From Patiria pectinifera (Eukaryota > Echinodermata > Asteroidea > Valvatida > Asterinidae): DNA of 64,000 nt. A model generated the notes under the pieces. The model did not search any database, was not told the DNA's origin, and was given only the letters and a program-made list of their open reading frames with translations. A program made the position numbers and the translations under genes. The stretch spans positions 16,952,863 through 17,016,862 of the forward strand of contig CM057135.1 of the NCBI GenBank assembly GCA_029964075.1, given 5' to 3'. Within the stretch, counting starts at the first letter, position 1; the number at the start of each line of letters is the position of its first letter. Shown piece after piece: positions 1-12,628 of the stretch.

Positions 1-697
1 TTGGATTAAATTTCGGCTATTTTCAATAGCAACTATGCAAGATCAATGTTTCCACTAAAAGAAGTGTACAGTGAATTTGGAGGGAAAAAATTGACGAGTA
101 TTCTGCGTTTTAAATGAAAAATTAAGACAAAGTTTTACAAAAAGTGTTTGACATAAAATTCACCAAACATAAGTTTTGTAATTTAGCCAGTGTTGAATAA
201 ATGAAGCAAAATGCATTTTATTTCAAAATTAATATGTTCAATCAAACTTCAATGTAATTAAATAGGTGATGAGGTGGCTGTACTTTTAAAACATATACCT
301 CTGATGATTGTCATTGAATCTTTTCTTCCATAAACATGAAAAACATTGTCACTTGTAAATCATAACTTTCATAGTTTACACGTAGATATCACAAATAAAT
401 TCCAAATCTTCATAATACTATCAATAAACTTAATGGTATAATTCATGCAGCATGAATAAATGAATATAAATTGAAAGTACCAAGATAAGTTAATAATCTA
501 AAAACTTGTCATAAGGCATTGTCTTATTCAAAAAGATACAATTGCTTTTGATTTTTTTTTTTTTAAGGATCGTTACTTGTTTTTAATTTAATATTTCAAG
601 TGTCTTTTCTTTTTTAATCTTAAAATTATTATTCAACAATTATGGGCCATGGCATGACACACGAGTAAACCTGTAGTGCATAAAGATCAATGGTGGC
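1..697. other. AT-rich non-coding stretch
   Basis: No reading frame, splice-site pair or repeat structure is supported here. The sequence is AT-rich with short poly-T runs near 548 and 610. Confidence 0.6.
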
Positions 698-887
698 GAT
701 TCACAATAGTGCGCCATGTGTTTGCAACGCAGTGGCAACTTTACACAATGTGCGTTTGAGGGTTGACACATCCGGATGTGTCGACTTTATCCCAGCATGC
801 AATGCACCTTTGGAAAGGGTTGACACGTTACGCACATTGTTATTGATTACAGCGTTCAAAACTCTTGGCTGTGCACCATTGTGAATC
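698..887. repeat. Small fold-back element (MITE-like)
   Basis: The two ends are inverted copies of one another: a stretch starting gattcacaatagtgcgcca on the left is matched by its near-complement ending ccattgtgaatc on the right. A second pair (acacaatgtgcgt at about 744 and its complement at about 829) and a central near-palindrome gacacatccggatgtgtc (about 764) make the whole 190 bp fold back on itself. No coding capacity. Family unknown; no clear target duplication was found. Confidence 0.55.
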
Positions 888-1271
888 CCCCTACTTCTCA
901 AAGCATGGAGAATTCCTTGCTAAATTTGTCTCAGATGTTGCTGGTTTGAAAAACTTGTGGAAACAATTTCCACCAGGCTATTTGTTGAAACTTTAAAATG
1001 TAACAATCTGAAGTTCGGTCACTTTCCACTAGTCAATTAGCTGCAGTAACAGCAGCAAAAGTATCAACAACCATCTTGTTTTGGAAGTTTGTCAACAATA
1101 TAATACATAAACAAACATTTTGACAGCAATCACAGTCCTTATGCAAACAATGCAATGTTTGTGGTTTTTTTTCTTTTACCTCAGAAGTTTTTGAGCTGTA
1201 TTTCTGTTCAAATGTCCATTTTCTTTACAACACTGGAACTTGATTTGCCACAGGCACTTTTCTCTGTATAC
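888..1271. other. Non-coding stretch downstream of CIDE-N gene
   Basis: Nothing is supported here apart from a possible splice donor at about 1276 (gtaagt) that could carry the CIDE-N gene on to one more 3' exon in this stretch. I could not identify such an exon. Confidence 0.4.
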
Positions 1272-4200
1272 TTACATGTTTTTTATCTTACTTGAAAAAA
1301 ATTGGTAGTTTGTTCCCTTGAAGTGGGTGTAAGGTTCCTCAAGAACATGCTGCTGTACAAAGCCTAACAACTGCCCATATATGGCTGGGTAGTGAAGATT
1401 AAACACATAGTAGGCAGCCAACAGAATGATTACAGCTTTGCTCAGATCAGTAGTCTTGCATGCAATCACAATTCCTTCACCCACACAGTAAGTTTCTACA
1501 ATGCTTTTGTCCATTGTCACAGTCCTTAATGCCATGGGTGATTTCTCTTTGACCTTTAGTTTTCGCTTGAGCAATTCTTCTGGCATGTCAATGTCTTCAA
1601 CCTACATAAGTTAAACATGGATGTGATGAAAGTTAAAAATATTACATTATATTTACTTTTAAAACTAGACAACCACGGATTATGAAAAAAAAAAAACTTT
1701 TGGAATGCAATTTGAGGTGAAGTTTGCTCTGAAATTGATGGAAGGTTTGCGGAAACACCATGTGGGAATAATTTCTCAAACTAAGAGAATGTTTTTGAAA
1801 AGAACCAGAGGTAAACTAGACGTTATGGTCAGTATGCTCTGACCATCTTCAGCCTAAACGCTAAGAAAGTTCTCAACCACAGTTCACCGGACCTTTTGAG
1901 GAGGCTGGGGGTGGATAGGTGTGGGCTGTTAACATGGAAATCAAGTGGGTGTATCTCCAAAGTAACTACCCTACCAAGTTGCTCCGTACTGTTGCTTTGT
2001 ATAATACTCTGTCCCATTTTGAGGTAAGAGTCTTACTCAAGGTCTTTACTCACTTGAGCTGATGCAAATGAAAGGTGTGCATGTGTGTGTGTGTGGGGGG
2101 GGGGGTACCTAGCTGTCCAAGGGCCCGCGAAGTTGTTTGGTCTTAATCAAAACCAAACTTTAAAAAAAAGGGGAGGTGAGAGTAAAGTGTAAACTAACTG
2201 CCTCCTATACAGAGTAACTTGGCAGGGTAGTTAGAGTGTGGATAAACACCCACTTGACTTCCATGTTAAACCCCACCCCAAGCCTCCTCAAAATGTCCAG
2301 TGAACTGTGGTTGAGAAATTTGGGGGACCCTGTCCCCTTCACTTCAACAGAGCACTGCATCATTTCAAATCGGGAGGGGGGCACGGGGCACACCCAGGTC
2401 AGGCACAGGCTTCCGTCGGGGGGGGGGGGGGACCATAGACTCAGACTCAATGTGTCCTTAGACTTTTTAGACGATCCTTAAAGAGGATGCAATATACACA
2501 GCAAAATGGGAAATTCTTACCTCCACCACGGTCACAACAGTCCTTTACTTAGTCCCTCCCCTTGCCCTTCTGAACGGCAACTTTAGCCTCAAGAACTTGA
2601 AGAATCTCAATAGATGCATGCTGAAATAAAGTAAGAGTTTTCGGATCTTTAGTTTTTGATACAAAAATATGCATTAGGGGCATGGCACCCCCCCATTTTT
2701 CTATATAGCAATACAAAAGTTATTCACTTTTGAATTAAAACATCGAACAAAACCTCTGCCCACAATAAGAACTTTTTATGAAGTAGAAAACAAAAATGAC
2801 ACATTTTTATTATGTTGCCTACTCAGTGACACAAAGTAGCTTTAAATAAAAACAATATTGTGGAGAAGTGAAGATATTCTGAATTTTATTGAAATCAGTA
2901 ATTGTTATTCGTCACAGGAAAAATGTCTCTCTTTCTTTCTGATGTTATAGACTCGTAGTGAACAAATCCAACAAGTTGAAATGTGTTTACCTTTTGTGAG
3001 AGTTCATGCATATCTCATGTGACTATGACATACACACGCATCAGTAATTATATGATTTATCATTTGCTCCACATTGTTCAGCTAAGCATTACAAATTTTG
3101 AAGTTAATTACCTCAACTGAATCCGAATCTATTATCCTTGTAACCTTCTCGAAGAGAGATAAGCTGTTGTGGTCTACCATATCTTTGGCCCTTCCTGGAT
3201 CATCAGGCCGAATAAGGTAGTGAAACTCATCCATGAGCTGAAGGGAGGAAATAAAATAATTTATACAAAACAAATTAAAACAAAACAAACAAGTTTACAA
3301 CTGCACAATATCAAGATAGACTTGTGATAGAAGGTTCGTTCTAAGACAGACAAGCAGGAAGTAAAAACAAATCTCACTAAAATAGCAGTTGAGCTGATTA
3401 ACATTGGATTCACACCACAAAGTGAGTCGTGAGCATGGGCGTCGCGAGGGGGGGGGCAGGGGGGGGAAGCAAAAAAAAAAAAGGAAGAAAAAGAAAATAA
3501 AAAGAAAGAAAAGAAAAAGAGGTGCGAAGACAAAGTGGTGTAGATTTAATGAGTTGGGGGGGGGGGGGCAAAATGTCCCTGCCCCCCCCCCCTAAAACTG
3601 ATAAATCGAGAATGTGTTGAGAAATACAAGCATTTTTTGGCAAAAAAAAAATGTGCCCACCCCCTCTTGAAAAAATCCTGGCGACGCCCATGGTCATGAG
3701 TCCTTAGTCTCAAGTCATAATAGTTGAGTGTAAATCTTTTGCTGCTGAGAATTAAGTCAAGTAAAGTCACCATGCATGTCATGAGTTGGACTAGTGAGTC
3801 TATTTTCGGACTTGAGTCATACGACTCTGATTAAGTGGCTTTGCTCAATTCGAAAAAGTGCCTACAGCTAAGACTCCACTGATGATTAATCTGTTCAAAG
3901 GGAGATCTTTTTTGTTCTAAAGATGCTGAAATTACATCCCAAAGCTAAAACCCTGTACTCGTTGCTGAGAACAGTCACAAAGAACTTACATAATTTCCAT
4001 CCTGCAGACAGACGAATGTCTTTAAAAGCACCTCTGGTGTTTTGTCTTCCAGTTCCATCCATTTCCTGAGGTTTGGACGCAGCTCTGCCATGATGAGTTT
4101 CAGCTTTGCTGCTGCTCTTTTGGCCTCCCATTCTTGCTTCAGTTCTGCTAAGCTTGAAAGGAACTCCTCGTCAGTAAGCAAACGTCCACCAAGATCTGGT

Positions 4201-7200
4201 CTATCACAAAGAATCAACAACGCATTATTGCATATATATTCTTTTACTAACTAATCGGTCTGAATATATCCCCCTTCAGCAGGCAGTGAATTTGTGTTTA
4301 TTTCATCTTTGTACAGAATATCAACATTATCCCCAGAATTTGGTAAGCACAATACAATTTGATGATGAAGATCACTGTTCTCTGTACGTGTGTGAAGACT
4401 TGGACCACTTCCCAAAGAGAAGGGATTAAGGGAGGGATTCATAATCAGCCAACGCTCAAGGGACCAGTATATTTTGCCACTGATTCCCTGAAATTACATA
4501 TCATACATATTTTGTGACTATTTTGCAAACGGTGTTCCCACTGGTCATGTGTTAGTCCTACTGGTGGTATGTATGATCTGGTTAATTTTTACTTCACTGA
4601 TGAAACATTACATTGACCGATAAAATAAGCATGTACCTTGTTGTCAGCCTGAATTGTTTTGGTGGTGTTGCAGATTCCCCTGTGCCTTGGCCATTGATCT
4701 CCGTTTATTTGTTTTCCTTTAGCCTGAGCTGGCGGATGCGAGAGCTCAGTTTCCCGCTGATGAAAGACTAAATCACACACAAAAAAAGAATTGCAAAATT
4801 TAAATATACAGCAGACCCTTAATTTGATTTACATGAAATAATAGCACACTGCAACAAACTGGAATGACCTAAAAAATATAATTGGTAAAACTTAGGAGGG
4901 CCTGACAATTCAATCCCAGTAGAATCTTTTTCAAAGGCAAAATGACACAAAAACTGAAGTTGACAATAAGTTGACAAACACACTGGTACAGTTGAAAGGG
5001 GGCAATAGTTATACTGAGCACACTGTAAAGACAAAGACAAATCTTGATTTGGATTTTTTTTTTACAACTTAGGGAAAAGTAAAGGGTGTTTGGTTATAAT
5101 CATTTTCTTCCTTGATGTTCAAGCCCATGGGTTGTATGGTGGGGGGGTTGCTTTTTTCCAGACTTTCTGCTCAGATGAACTGATAAATGACTGTAAATAC
5201 ATTTTGTAACGAAGTCAGGCAGTATGAGGCTGAAGCCACCCCTTACCTTCAATAGTCACTGTCTTATTATTTCACTCAAATATATAATTAACTAAAAGTT
5301 AACAAATATATTTTGCATTGAAATGCTGGACTTCAATAGTGTTCTTGTGTTGAATACTGATTGTTATGGCAAGTAGGAAGATTTAGGGAGTGTCCCAAAA
5401 TTATCGGTATAGTAGGAACACTTCAATCCAATGACAACCCGCAATAATCAGAAACATGATGGAAATGTGTTCCAAATGGAAACAATGATGCGCTGCTCCA
5501 AATGAAAATAGTTGTCAATTAAATGTACACGTGCATACTTTAATGGAAACGGTCTGCTCCATTCTGGAATTTGGTGCACTACCAAGAGAAAGCACAGCGT
5601 TCCATACAGATAGAAACAGGAACATTCCGACTTTTGAGATGCTCCCTTGATACTTTTTAAGAAAAAAACTTACCCATGCTTTGACACCATCATGTGCTAG
5701 ACAAGGGTACTTCCTGACAAGCTTTTCACCAACAGCTTGGTAGTACGCTGTCTCCTTCATCTGGGGGTTACGGAAAAAGTAGTAATTTGCAGCCTCTTTC
5801 AAAACAGCATTCAGTGAAGCTTCGGCCTGATTCTGAAGCATCATCACTGTCGTTGGGCTGAATTCTGGTAGTTCCATCCGCGATGGTAGGGGCATGCAGG
5901 TATTTGACTCACGCTTCTTGCCTGAATAAGAAAACCAATCATTGGATATTAAATGTTACTGACACTTCCAGTCAATGGTAAAAGTGAACATTTCCCAGCC
6001 TCGAGTATATATTTACTGTTGTTGGTAAAACTGATTACGTGAACATGCACTTCTTTGACTCTTTGATTAATTTGGTTTAACCTTGGGTATATATTATCCA
6101 GTTTAATTGCACTGGGAAAGTTACAAAATTTCCACATTACAGGGTATATGGCAAAAAAGAGGTCATCCAATAATGTTAAGGTATGAATGACTAGACATCT
6201 AGTACTGATGACATGGCATGTTGATCTTGCATGGAGGGACCAATATGGGGTCATTTTAAGCTGCAACATAAACTAACCATATTGGAAGCATACACATAAA
6301 AGCAGCAGTCACCAAATTATCTTTTTAGTCATCAAAGTTGTGTTTTTGCAAGTTGCTTCAGTACAGTGCCCGGTACCTGTACGTGTTCATGTGTTGAAAG
6401 GCTTTTTGGCATAGGTTGGGCATCATACCAACTTAATTGTAAAACTCGTAAAAAAGAGGCATGTTTTAGCCGTTGTTAGGATATCAGTAGTCCTACCTAA
6501 CAGCAGTTATGTTGAGGAGACTGACTTGAGTGGCACTTGTGGATCTGATGTTGATGCTGTGCCATTGCCAGGGGAGTGAACTTCCTCAACATCCATAGCT
6601 ATCGGTGTGATTGGAGCTGAATTGGAATTGGAAGGTTGCCATTTCTCATCTGAAGTCAGCAACAGCAGAATCTCCCCACTGAAAAGGTTTAGTACGTCAT
6701 CGTCCAGTTCAGTACCATCCTGGTCGAGTACAAGGTGCACATCTGAACTAGCAGGAATACCCAGTTTCTCTTTGCCTGCAATTATATTTATAGAATGACA
6801 AGATAATGGCAAGATTACCATATGCGAAGTTCACTAATTTTCCTCTGTATTGACTAACAAGCCCCCAGATAGCAATTTCATGTCATCTAAGTCAATTTGA
6901 GCAGTGAGAAAATACAAGCATTTTCTTAGAAAACACTTAGAATTGTTCAGCCCACTCTCATACGGTTTGTACACAGAGTGTTGAGTGAACTTCGTATATG
7001 GAAATCTTTCCCAAGATAATAGTATGAATAACATGTTTAATGTTAATTGCTAAAATGAACCTGCATCATTTTGTAGGTTTGTGTACTGTAGATTAAACTG
7101 TTACAATAGAGTATTTTGCAATGTTGCCTGCAGCTAGATCGCAAAGACGGGAGTCCGTTTTGTAACGTCAGAAATGTTTGCTCTTCCCCCACTTCGGAGA

Positions 7201-7598
7201 CGACTGTATTATAACGGTGGGGTAGCTAACGAAAAAATGATACAAAACAGCTCTCAAAAGTATTTTTTTCTAATTTCACCGAGCTGCTAAATCACACTGA
7301 AGTTTTGCTTAGTACTAGAATTAGGTATTTTAACCATCCCAGTTGATATTGATTTTGTGTGGTCCATTTAGCGGTCCCTTTTCTCGGTTATTGGTGTTCC
7401 CTTGTGTTTTTTTTTTATAACCAACAGCGGAGCTGCCATTCGATATAACTTATCCCAGACTGAGGTACATGATTAACAATATAGGAATTGCTAATTGGGA
7501 CAAGTACACAAACCTTTTACCACAACCTCCTGCATGCCTTCAGCTTGGACCACTTTTTTGACTGTTCGGGCTCCATTCCAAAGCTTAAATACTGGCAT
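1272..7598 (-). CDS. CIDE-N domain-containing multi-exon gene
   Basis: Exons seen in transcription order are 7598-7514, 6775 to about 6507, 5921-5674, 4768-4637, a possible one near 4489-4255, 4203-3990, 3237-3112, about 2622-2519 and 1601-1272. Exons 1 and 2 join in frame and encode about 90 residues resembling the CIDE-N (DFF/CAD) interaction domain: a start MPVFKLWNGAR, then LVLDQDGTELDDD and LLLLTSDEKW. Exon 3 carries LPEFSP followed by a segment ending KYPCLAHDGVKAW at a clean donor gtaagt. The last exon has a conserved hydrophobic segment (AVIILLAAYYVFNLHYPAIY). Similar CIDE-N-start proteins of unknown function are common in invertebrates and fish; CIDE-N domains mediate protein pairing in apoptotic DNA fragmentation factors. 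Exons 4 and 8 contain an in-frame stop in the frame that fits best, so either exon borders are misjudged or the gene is decaying. The exact last exon is uncertain. Confidence 0.65.
1868..2325. repeat. Inverted repeat with about 115-bp arms
   Basis: The segment at about 1870-1995 (tctcaaccacagttcaccgg onward) is repeated as its reverse complement at about 2208-2322, with a spacer of roughly 215 bp containing g-runs. Arms differ at scattered positions, so this is an old fold-back element. It lies in the last intron of the CIDE-N gene. Confidence 0.65.
3434..3692. mobile_element. MITE-like element with 16-bp inverted ends
   Basis: The element starts catgggcgtcgc and ends gcgacgcccatg, a clear terminal inverted repeat. 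It is flanked immediately by gtcgtgag (3426-3433) and gtcatgag (3693-3700), an 8-bp target duplication with one mismatch, which fits hAT-like insertion. The interior has long g, c and a runs and no coding capacity. It lies in an intron of the CIDE-N gene. Confidence 0.7.
4490..5673. other. Intronic sequence of CIDE-N gene
   Basis: Apart from the exon at 4637-4768 nothing coding is supported. The stretch is AT-rich with no obvious repeat. Confidence 0.4.
5922..7513. other. Introns 1 and 2 of CIDE-N gene
   Basis: Only the exon at about 6507-6775 interrupts this region. A somewhat more CpG-rich patch lies near 7140-7240. No other structure is seen. Confidence 0.4.
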
Positions 7599-7891
7599 GA
7601 TGCTGCACTGCCCTTAAATGACTATGATTCACTCACACTTTTTCATAAAATGTAGACCAAAATTGAATGAGCACAAATTCAACAATGCCAAAAAAAAAAC
7701 AATATACATTTCATATTTCTCATCATTCTGTGGACTGGTGCACAGCGCAAATTGGTTGAGTCAGGTTTTTTCTTCTTCATTTTGGCACGTATTAGCTGCA
7801 TCATATGCATATAAATTCACACTACAAAATCACCCGATGTACACAAACTGCTGTATGAGGTGGTTTAACTACATTGGCCGTTGTTCTTTAT

Positions 7892-10290
7892 TTATATTAA
7901 ATGTGACTGGAATCCAAATTTATTGCACACACATGTGCGGTTCTCAAAGAAATGTACACTCAATGGCATCTTTACAAATAAGTCATTGTATGAAAGAACC
8001 ATGAAATCTTCCTGTACTTCTATTTCATAGGAATTGATGACATCAACTACATCTATGATACTGATGTTTTTGCACAATAAATACTTCTTATGCTCATGCA
8101 CATAAATGTCTACTACCCAAGCAAACACTGGAAAATTATCATCGTCATATGTAAGGGTTACAACAGATCCACTTTTGAATGCATTTCCATGAATAACGAC
8201 CCGTTCTGCATGTGATTAGGGAACAGTTCATCTATACATGTTTCTCCACACCACCATGAACACTGTCACCTTCGTACAAGTAATTGACTGATAACATACC
8301 AGTTGGGGAAAGCATCTGGCAGCATAGCCACTTTTGATGTTTCAGTGCTATACTTTTAGGAAGGTTTTTGAAGTTTTTCCACTTCAGACCCTTGAATTGC
8401 GATTGCTTTGCTTCCCATCTCATGCACCATTGCACCCGCCCTGGGCCAAATTTCAGGATTTGATTTGGTAAATGGACCAGGTAGTGCATTTTTGGTGTAA
8501 AGCTGGCTTTTGGATATTCCCTCTTGAAACTCACATGGTGTTCTCTAATAAGGAACTGCAAGTCAATGACTGTGCTTGCTGTGACACAGGGTGTTGTGCA
8601 CAAGTGAGTTATTTGAAACAGGAATAACAATGTCTTCAACTTTGAGTCATCATGGGGAACTTTTTTGCAAAGTACAAATGGCAACATACTAAACATTGTA
8701 AGGATACTTGCAGATGTCTGCTTGATCTTCACATCACTGTAATAATGGGACTTCAAAATGGGCTCTGGTTTGTCTTTCACTTCAAGGTAGGAATATGGAA
8801 ATGTTGCAAGTTGGTTGTTAAGCCACCTTAGTGAAAAGAGTCCCTTTACCTCGATACAGTAGTAAAGGAATAATGCCAGCTCATACGGAATCAACCCTTC
8901 GAGCAGCACATGCATAGGATCGTGCAATAGGCACTGACATACATCAAACCCCTTAATTTTCAACAAAGTACTCTTGTGTGTAATACCCCAGCTATTGCTT
9001 CACTCATTGCGAGCACCTTGGGTCAAAGGCTGTTCAAACAGCAACTCACACTTATGCACGTGATCTTGATATGTTCTAACTTGGCACTGTGTGTGTGAAA
9101 GTTTGTGAGGCAAGTCAGTTCGTAATATATGACATGTCCGACACGGAGAAAAGGAAAACCCAACACCTTCTTTAAACCCACCGAGCAGATTGGCAGCTGG
9201 TGTATCTGCAACTACAGCAACAAGGCCACCACGGATATTTTCTCTAACATCAGCACGTATATCAAACTCAATTCCAGTAGAGGATAATTCATTGACTGTA
9301 TTTATGAAATCATCCAGTATTTTGTCCACACCGTGCCGCTTAAGATGCCATGACTTAGCAATTGCTATAAGATAAATTGATGACAGCCTTGATCTATGTT
9401 CTGGTGGGATATTCGCAAGGGTGATGTAGAAAACTGTAATTTTGTGCTTTTTGGTATGTGTGCCACGGGGGTTTACAATTTCAAGATCATCAGTGTACAG
9501 AATAATCTGCCATGCTTTACATTGATGTTATACAATGGGATATTTCTTGTATAATCCCCATCACAAAAGTCAAACATATTGCCATTCACAGTCATGTGAC
9601 CTTCAAGAACAGAATGGTACACTTCTGGCATTTTAAGAAGTGATCCAAGTAGGTCCTTCAGAGGGATACTATATCCAATGTCGCGAACAACCTTCACATG
9701 ACCATTTTTCTATATCCCAAAACCACTTCTTTGGGTTGTACATATGGACAACTCGACTTGTAACATTTCTCCCTCCTATATGTTGTTTCAAAGTCAGACT
9801 TGTAGACATCATTTGAAATGTCATTTACAATATTTGGATCAACATTCTGCTGTTCAAGCAATTTTCTCAACTCCATCTTTTGTTTTGCAAGGTGATAGTC
9901 TACAATATGTTTTGTGTTTTCTACAACAACATTTACAGCCTTTTCACTCAATTTGAGAACCGTCTCCAAACGCAGTGTATAAGAAGCAAACAACATTTTG
10001 TTCCTTATAACTTCATCAAATTTAAACTCTTGCTCTTGGTCATCCTGATCAGATTCAATGCCCACATCGTCAATGATATTATCATTGTTGTTAGCAATTC
10101 TATGCATGTTGCTAACATGAACTTTGTAGCTACACCAACTTTTTGTGGAAAATCCACAGTTGCCAAAATCGTAATAGACTTTGAATCTTGGGTCATTCTT
10201 GTGGATCCTACTGACATGGTAGGTGAACTCTTTAAAGTTTTCTGTTCCAAAAGGGCACATAGTGCAGTTATGAAACATTTGTTCGACCAT
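7892..10290 (-). pseudogene. Broken transposon-encoded ORF (C2H2-like finger, unassigned superfamily)
   Basis: About 790 codons of one protein can be followed from 10290 down to 7892 in several frames. The N-terminus has paired C2H2-like fingers (CTMCPFG, then spaced histidines; CGFSTKSWCSYKVHVSNMH). A central part includes a segment at about 9480-9330 with IVNPRGTHTKKHKI, and a later block HDPMHVLLEGLIPYELALFL (about 8920). The C-terminus (8128-7892) has FAWVVDIYVHEHKKYLL. This pattern is familiar from high-copy uncharacterised transposon proteins in invertebrates; EnSpm/CACTA-like is my best guess, not certain. Frameshifts lie near 9700, 9530 and 8230, and an in-frame TGA separates the blocks at about 9000, so it is a dead copy. 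It sits upstream of the CIDE-N first exon on the same strand. Confidence 0.7.
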
Positions 10291-10948
10291 TATTCAATAA
10301 ACCGTTCAACGCTGCACACAAGTCTACAAATGATGAGAAATTTGGAACGTGCTGATGTTTAACATCATCAGTAGCCTAAATTTTGTTCAATCCTCACATT
10401 TTTGCAAGCTACGTTTATGAAAAAAGTGCTAAAAATCGAGGCCAGCATGGTAAGATTTAACCTGAAACAAACAGAGAGACCATAATTAGTGCATACACTT
10501 TAAACATCAGACCAACAAGATGACCACTAAATATAATTGAATTCCCCTTTTTATTTATTTTTTTGTTCATTAATTTATTCCTTTATTTATTTCTCCATGT
10601 ACATGTACTCGTGTTTTGAACATTTTTTTTTCTTCATCAATAAAAATCCCGCCCGCAAGGTTCTCAAATTACAATCGCCTTTGCGCAAGTTGTAACGCGC
10701 GCACACAAATTAAAATGGCGCGGTGTAATTCGAGTCCCTCGCGATTAAACTTGCGTGGGGGACTCAAATTGCGCTCGACAATGGTATATTCTCGAGTCAC
10801 CATAACTGACGCAGATATTAAATGCTTGCAACGCGTGCGTGTTGTCCAACGCAAATTGAATGTGAAAAAAAATGTTTTATTTCTATTTTCAAATCCTCAC
10901 TTTTGGAAATCAATGTTCGTAGGCCTATGCTATGGCATATAGGCCTAT
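10291..10948. other. Non-coding stretch
   Basis: No gene is supported. The part at 10660-10850 is richer in CpG (gcgcaagttgtaacgcgcgc and similar) than its surroundings, but no promoter motif set stands out. Confidence 0.4.
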
Positions 10949-11426
10949 AGCCCCATAAATGTGGCCTATTTACTGGACTACCTCCGTAAACTGATAGGCC
11001 ACATATCCACATGTACAAAAACGTGTCGCACTTTGCCAAATTTTAATTTCACATTTAGGCTTAGTTTGTAGGTTCTTTTGGCTTTAGAAGCATACTCACC
11101 CTCTTTATAGGCTAATCAGAAAGTGCTGCCTTTTTCAGATGTCTAATTTTTGTGAAATTTCATGTTGAAAGTTTGATACGCAAACGTGTGCAAATGAATT
11201 AATCTGGAAAATTACACGAAAAATAAACATCTGAAAAAGGTAGCACTTTCTGATTAGCCTATAAAAGGGTGAGTATGCTTCTAAAGCAACAAAAAACCCT
11301 ACAAACTAAGCCTAAATGTGAAAATCAATATTTGGCAAAGTGCGACACGTTTTTGTACATGTGGATGTGTCGCCTATGTTTACAGAGGTAGGCCTAGTCC
11401 AGTAAATAGGCCACATTTATGGGGCT
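10949..11426. repeat. Long fold-back element, arms of about 195 bp
   Basis: The left arm (10949-11143, starting agccccataaatgtggcc) is repeated as its reverse complement at 11228-11426, with a spacer of about 84 bp. Arm matching is high, with a few indels. No coding capacity. This is a typical fold-back or MITE-type element able to form a large hairpin. Confidence 0.8.
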
Positions 11427-11461
11427 AGTAGTACTAGCCTATGACTATATGGCCCAGCATG

Positions 11462-11510
11462 TATAGCCTAAGTACTACTAGTAGTAGTAGTAGTAGAGTC
11501 TACTCAGTGC
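11462..11510 (+). repeat. tag trinucleotide microsatellite
   Basis: A run of tagtagtag lies at about 11470-11495. A second similar run is present at about 12420-12440. Confidence 0.7.
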
Positions 11511-11564
11511 GGGCCATAGACTTGGGCTGACTTAAATAAGGGGCCTAACAACGTGTGTTGGGCG

Positions 11565-11963
11565 TACTCCTAGAACTATGAGGCTCCACGTAGTGAAGCC
11601 TCATAGATTTAGAACCCCGCAAAATTGTTGTCAGCACAAAACTACGGTGGCTCGTATTCGCCAATTTGTTGCGCATTTCCTTTTTTCTTATGGCGTTATA
11701 TCGCCGTACTATGGCGTTATATTGCCGTACTATGGCGTTATATCGCCGTACTATGGCGATATAACGCCGTATTTTTTTGCGTTATTACGCCGTATTTTAT
11801 TGCGTTATATCGCCGTATTTTATTGCGTTATATCGCCGTACTATGGCGTTATATCGCCGTACTATTGCGTTATATCGCTGTACTATGGCGTTATATCGCC
11901 GTACTATGGCGTTATATCGCCGTACTATTGCGTTATATCGCCGTACTCTTAACGCCGAAAATC
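11565..11963 (+). repeat. Non-autonomous element with 21-bp minisatellite, copy 1
   Basis: The element begins near actcctagaactatgaggct (11568) and passes into a tandem array (about 11689-11950) with a 21-bp unit of the form ggcgttatatcgccgtacta. Units differ mainly at one or two positions (atgg versus attg versus ttttattg). The same leader and array recur, inverted, at 25.25-26.1 kb. Its open frames are by-products of the repeat. Confidence 0.8.
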
Positions 11964-12628
11964 AACAGTAACGTCGCCATTTTGTAATGCTACACCGTCG
12001 TCACATGCAGCAGCAAGTGCAGTTCCACTTCCAGCAAACAAAAGCCGTCATGGCCGTAGTGAAAAGCCATTGAGACATTTGCTTGAGAAAAGGTAAGCAT
12101 GAGGTATTGGACACTGGTTGACCCTTTATATAGGCCTAAAGTCATTCAATTTCAGGTGACAGCTAATGGCTAATTTGCTTAGAATTGACTGCCACATGAC
12201 GTGGCACGTGCCAATGAATTAGCCTACAGTAGGCCTACCATGACACTGGTAATTACACCAGGGCGCATGACCAGATAAAAATCGTAAAATTCTGCTATAT
12301 TTAACAAAAATCTGCTAAATCACCCAGAATTACACGAAATTACATTGCTTGCCTTTTTGTTCTAAATTAATATTTTCCTTTTTTTCACATTCATGCATAA
12401 ATTTGGTAAAAGTTATAGGCTAGTAGTAGTAGTAGTAGTATTATATCATGTATATTGTGTTGACATTTCGAGCTTGCCTTGGGTAGGCCGGCTTTAGTAA
12501 ACTTTTGATTACCCTGGTCGGCTCGGATGTTTTATTATCCTTGTTTTCTGTCCCTCTAGGCTCTATCTCCTCTCTTTTGTCAAACCATAGAGCAAGCTAC
12601 AGCTGTCCACCCTCCTTTCTCCCCTCAG
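11964..12628. other. Region upstream of HECT exon
   Basis: A possible upstream coding exon ends at about 12092 with a good donor (gagaaaag followed by gtaagc); it would encode a short basic stretch. The rest shows no feature. The acceptor at 12621-12628 (cccctcag) opens the HECT exon. Confidence 0.35.

Noticed and set aside
7618-8004. Plus-strand frame of 128 codons
   Set aside because: It overlaps the C-terminal part of the minus-strand transposon ORF, which has recognisable conserved text.
9880-10362. Plus-strand frame of 160 codons
   Set aside because: It is antisense to the N-terminal zinc-finger part of the transposon ORF and shows no motif.
11578-11987. Long open frames over the minisatellite at 11.6-12.0 kb
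   Set aside because: All frames stay open because the 21-bp unit has a length divisible by three and few stops; the Tyr-Arg-Ile repeats are a by-product.
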